A stretch of 5,946 bases of DNA from assembly GCA_021781255.1 (NCBI GenBank), contig JAJXXG010000128.1, positions 1-5,946 of the forward strand, given 5' to 3'. A program made the position numbers and the translations under genes. The stretch comes from Acidobacteriota bacterium (GTDB lineage Bacteria; Acidobacteriota; Terriglobia; Terriglobales; Acidobacteriaceae). How positions within the stretch are numbered: position 1 is the first letter of the stretch; the number at the start of each line of letters is the position of its first letter. A model generated the notes under the pieces. That model saw only the letters and a program-made list of their open reading frames with translations. It was not told the origin of the DNA and ran no database searches. Below are positions 4,580-5,946 of this stretch, one piece after another.

Positions 4580-5646
4580 ACAAAGGCAAGAAGAGCCGCG
4601 CCGCCGGCGAGCTGCTGGCGATCGGCAGCATTGTTACGCCAGAGCTGCGGCGCGACCTCGACGTGCCTCCGCCCGCCCAGGGGCGCGATTACGAGGCTGA
4701 GAAGCTGAAAGGCTCGCTCAACCTCATAAACCGCGTCGTGTCCATCACCGAGAACGCTGCCGCGATAGCCAAAGGTCGCACGGACACCGACTGGATTCTG
4801 ATTTCAAAGGCGCTCTCTGACTGCCCGTTGCCGTACAGGCCCACGCAGGAAAGGCAAATCACGAAACGCACCCGTTTCGATGGTCGATGGGTCAAAGTCA
4901 CTTACACGTGTGCCCGTCCAGACGTGGCGATGCCCTATGGCGCGGACACACGCTTCATGCACTGGCTCATCGACAGAGCAGTGCAGGACGGCCGCAAAGC
5001 CGAAGCCCGCGGCGAGAAGCCCAGCCGGTCGGTGACGTGGAACTCCACCTACGAGTATCTCCGCGACATCGGGGCCAGTGATGGAGCGAATAACTATCGC
5101 AAGACCCGCGAGAGCTTCCGCCGTCTCTCCGGCCTGGCGATCACGATTGAGTACGAAACGGGCACGGGCGAGCGCGGCAAGATCATCCCGTTTCTCGAGG
5201 ATTGGTATCTGCCCAAGGCCATCGACCGCGAAGAGATGAACGGCCAGCAGGCTCTGGACATCGACCGCTACGGTTTCACAATCAGCGAACCGCTTTTCAA
5301 AGAAGCGTTGAAGTACCTCATAACCATTCCCCGCCCGATCTGGCGGCTGACCAAGGGCAACCCCCGCAAGGGCACCCTGCTGCTGTGGGCCTTCACCCGC
5401 GCCTATGCCGCCAACGGGCCGAGCGTGATTTCATGGGATGCGCTGCGCGATCAGTTCTGGTACGACGAGTCCAGCCCTTGGAAAGTCAAGACAGTGATGA
5501 AGCAGGTTGCCAACCTCCTGCATACGCTTTGGCCGGAGGCCAGGATGTGTGTCACCGAGGAGGGTGTGGAGTTTGACCGGGCTGCTGGCGTATTTCTGCC
5601 CAACGATGCGGCCAGGAGCCGAACCCGCCGCAACGGGGCAGAGTAG
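4576..5646 (+). CDS. repA: Replication initiator RepA (356 aa)
   Basis: This is the plasmid replication initiator that would bind the iterons directly after its gene and recruit host helicase and polymerase. Residues 85-135 (LPYRPTQERQI..TRF, then AMPYGADTRFMHWLIDRA at 118-135) resemble the RepA_C/replication initiator A family, whose hallmark is LPYG..PRL followed by a Trp/Leu-rich helix. RYGFTISEPLF and LITIPRPIWRL lie further on, and the tail is basic (SRTRRNG). Initiators of this size usually carry two winged-helix domains; I infer this here rather than see it. The start overlaps the RHH stop (ATGA) with GAGG 7 nt upstream, so RepA is probably made by coupled translation and its dose follows the promoter before parA. 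It ends 7 nt before the first iteron. Confidence 0.85.
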   Translation: MNKGKKSRAAGELLAIGSIVTPELRRDLDVPPPAQGRDYEAEKLKGSLNLINRVVSITENAAAIAKGRTDTDWILISKALSDCPLPYRPTQERQITKRTRFDGRWVKVTYTCARPDVAMPYGADTRFMHWLIDRAVQDGRKAEARGEKPSRSVTWNSTYEYLRDIGASDGANNYRKTRESFRRLSGLAITIEYETGTGERGKIIPFLEDWYLPKAIDREEMNGQQALDIDRYGFTISEPLFKEALKYLITIPRPIWRLTKGNPRKGTLLLWAFTRAYAANGPSVISWDALRDQFWYDESSPWKVKTVMKQVANLLHTLWPEARMCVTEEGVEFDRAAGVFLPNDAARSRTRRNGAE

Positions 5647-5653
5647 CCAAACC

Positions 5654-5796
5654 CACCGTACTTCCGGGGCGCTGATTCCCACAGAAGCGCTGTGTAAACA
5701 GGACCGCTCTACCGTACTTCCGGGCCGCATTTACCGTACTTCCGGGCCGCAAACTACCGTACTTCCGGGCCGCAAACTACCGTACTTCCGGGCCGC
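5654..5796 (+). repeat. oriV iterons: one degenerate and four perfect 19-bp copies
   Basis: TACCGTACTTCCGGGCCGC occurs at 5710-5728, 5732-5750, 5755-5773 and 5778-5796, with start-to-start distances of 22, 23 and 23 bp, about two helical turns, so bound RepA would lie on one face. A variant at 5654-5672 (C for T at base 1, G for C at base 15) stands 56 bp upstream of the array. All are in the same orientation and directly follow repA. No copy, direct or inverted, was noticed near the parA promoter. Confidence 0.93.
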
Positions 5797-5902
5797 TCTA
5801 TATTGAACAGGAGATACAGGAGAATCAGCAGATAGCAGGAGAAGTCCCTGTGCATCTTGTGCATCGGTGGAAAAGGAATGCGGTGCTCCCTTCGGTCGGT
5901 CA
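5797..5902. other. oriV flank: AT-rich patch and purine-rich CAGGAGA repeats
   Basis: Directly after the last iteron comes TCTATATTGAA (5797-5807), then CAGGAGA three times (5808-5814, 5817-5823, 5836-5842) within a purine-rich strand running to about 5844. This is a plausible unwinding or handling region of oriV, though its AT content is modest. No consensus DnaA box was found here and no gene is supported. The CAGGAGA copies look like ribosome binding sites, but no start codon follows at a useful distance. Confidence 0.4.
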
Positions 5903-5919
5903 GCGAGCTGAATGCTCGC
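5903..5919. repeat. Small perfect hairpin beside the junction hairpin
   Basis: GCGAGC (5903-5908) pairs with GCTCGC (5914-5919) around TGAAT. In the circular molecule it is followed 7 nt later by the larger hairpin of bases 5-30, giving two stem-loops in series between the iterons and the gene-poor region. Paired stems near an origin can act as primase or single-strand initiation sites; that is inference. Confidence 0.45.
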
Positions 5920-5921
5920 CC

Positions 5922-5946
5922 TCATTGGGAGGGCGCTGAGCGCCCC
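5922..5946. repeat. Second copy of the 25-bp terminal repeat (circular overlap)
   Basis: Identical to bases 1-25. If the window is a circular plasmid, these bases are the same DNA written twice and the true length is 5,921 bp. The copy ends inside the right arm of the hairpin, which argues for an overlap rather than two independent elements. Confidence 0.8.

Noticed and set aside
5691..5699. TGTGTAAAC as a reversed DnaA box between iteron 1 and iteron 2
   Set aside because: Only 7 of 9 positions fit the consensus; too weak to call.
5878..5946. ORF starting ATG 5878 and continuing across the junction to about base 189
   Set aside because: AAAAGGA lies directly against the ATG (spacing too short), the frame runs through two hairpins, and the product resembles nothing known.

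Overview
The window looks like one complete small cryptic mobilizable plasmid, opened inside a hairpin. Its first 25 bases (1-25) recur exactly as its last 25 (5922-5946), so the simplest reading is a circle of about 5,921 bp. The GC-rich coding regions and the gene families (IncQ-type MobA/MobC with oriT, RepA with iterons, VbhA-like antitoxin) point to a Gram-negative, probably Pseudomonadota, host; the genus cannot be read from the sequence. There are no resistance, metabolic or insertion-sequence genes.

Layout. (1) 1-750 is gene-poor: a GC-rich hairpin at the plasmid junction, about 330 bp with no convincing gene, then a short plus-strand unit with a strong Shine-Dalgarno, a 37-codon membrane-like small ORF (503-616) and a terminator-like hairpin (632-663). 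(2) 754-2019, minus strand, is a three-gene unit: a MobC-like relaxosome protein, an unknown 65-aa protein, and a 221-aa protein carrying a VbhA-type Fic-inhibitory motif (S-x-x-x-E-G) with no Fic toxin in the window. (3) 2020-2219 is the divergent mob intergenic region, with an oriT closely resembling that of R1162/RSF1010 (GAA-loop hairpin followed by GGTA..GCGCCCTC on the minus strand) and a T-free, CAA-rich, tandemly repeated leader. (4) 2220-3491 is a MobA/MobL relaxase without a primase domain. (5) 3516-3608 is an AT-rich control region with a nested palindrome. (6) 3609-5646 is a tightly coupled operon, parA - ribbon-helix-helix gene - repA, with ATGA overlaps at both joints. (7) 5654-5796 is oriV, with one degenerate and four perfect 19-bp iterons, followed by a purine-rich stretch and hairpins that close the circle.

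How it works together. RepA probably binds the iterons just downstream of its own gene to start replication. ParA and the RHH protein, translated with it, probably form a minimal partition and autoregulation module acting on the palindrome upstream of parA. MobA and MobC would assemble on oriT, so the plasmid can be mobilized by a helper conjugation system; no mating-pair formation genes are present. The most unusual points are the orphan VbhA-like antitoxin inside the mob operon, the small ORF unit at 358-671, and the nested operator before parA.
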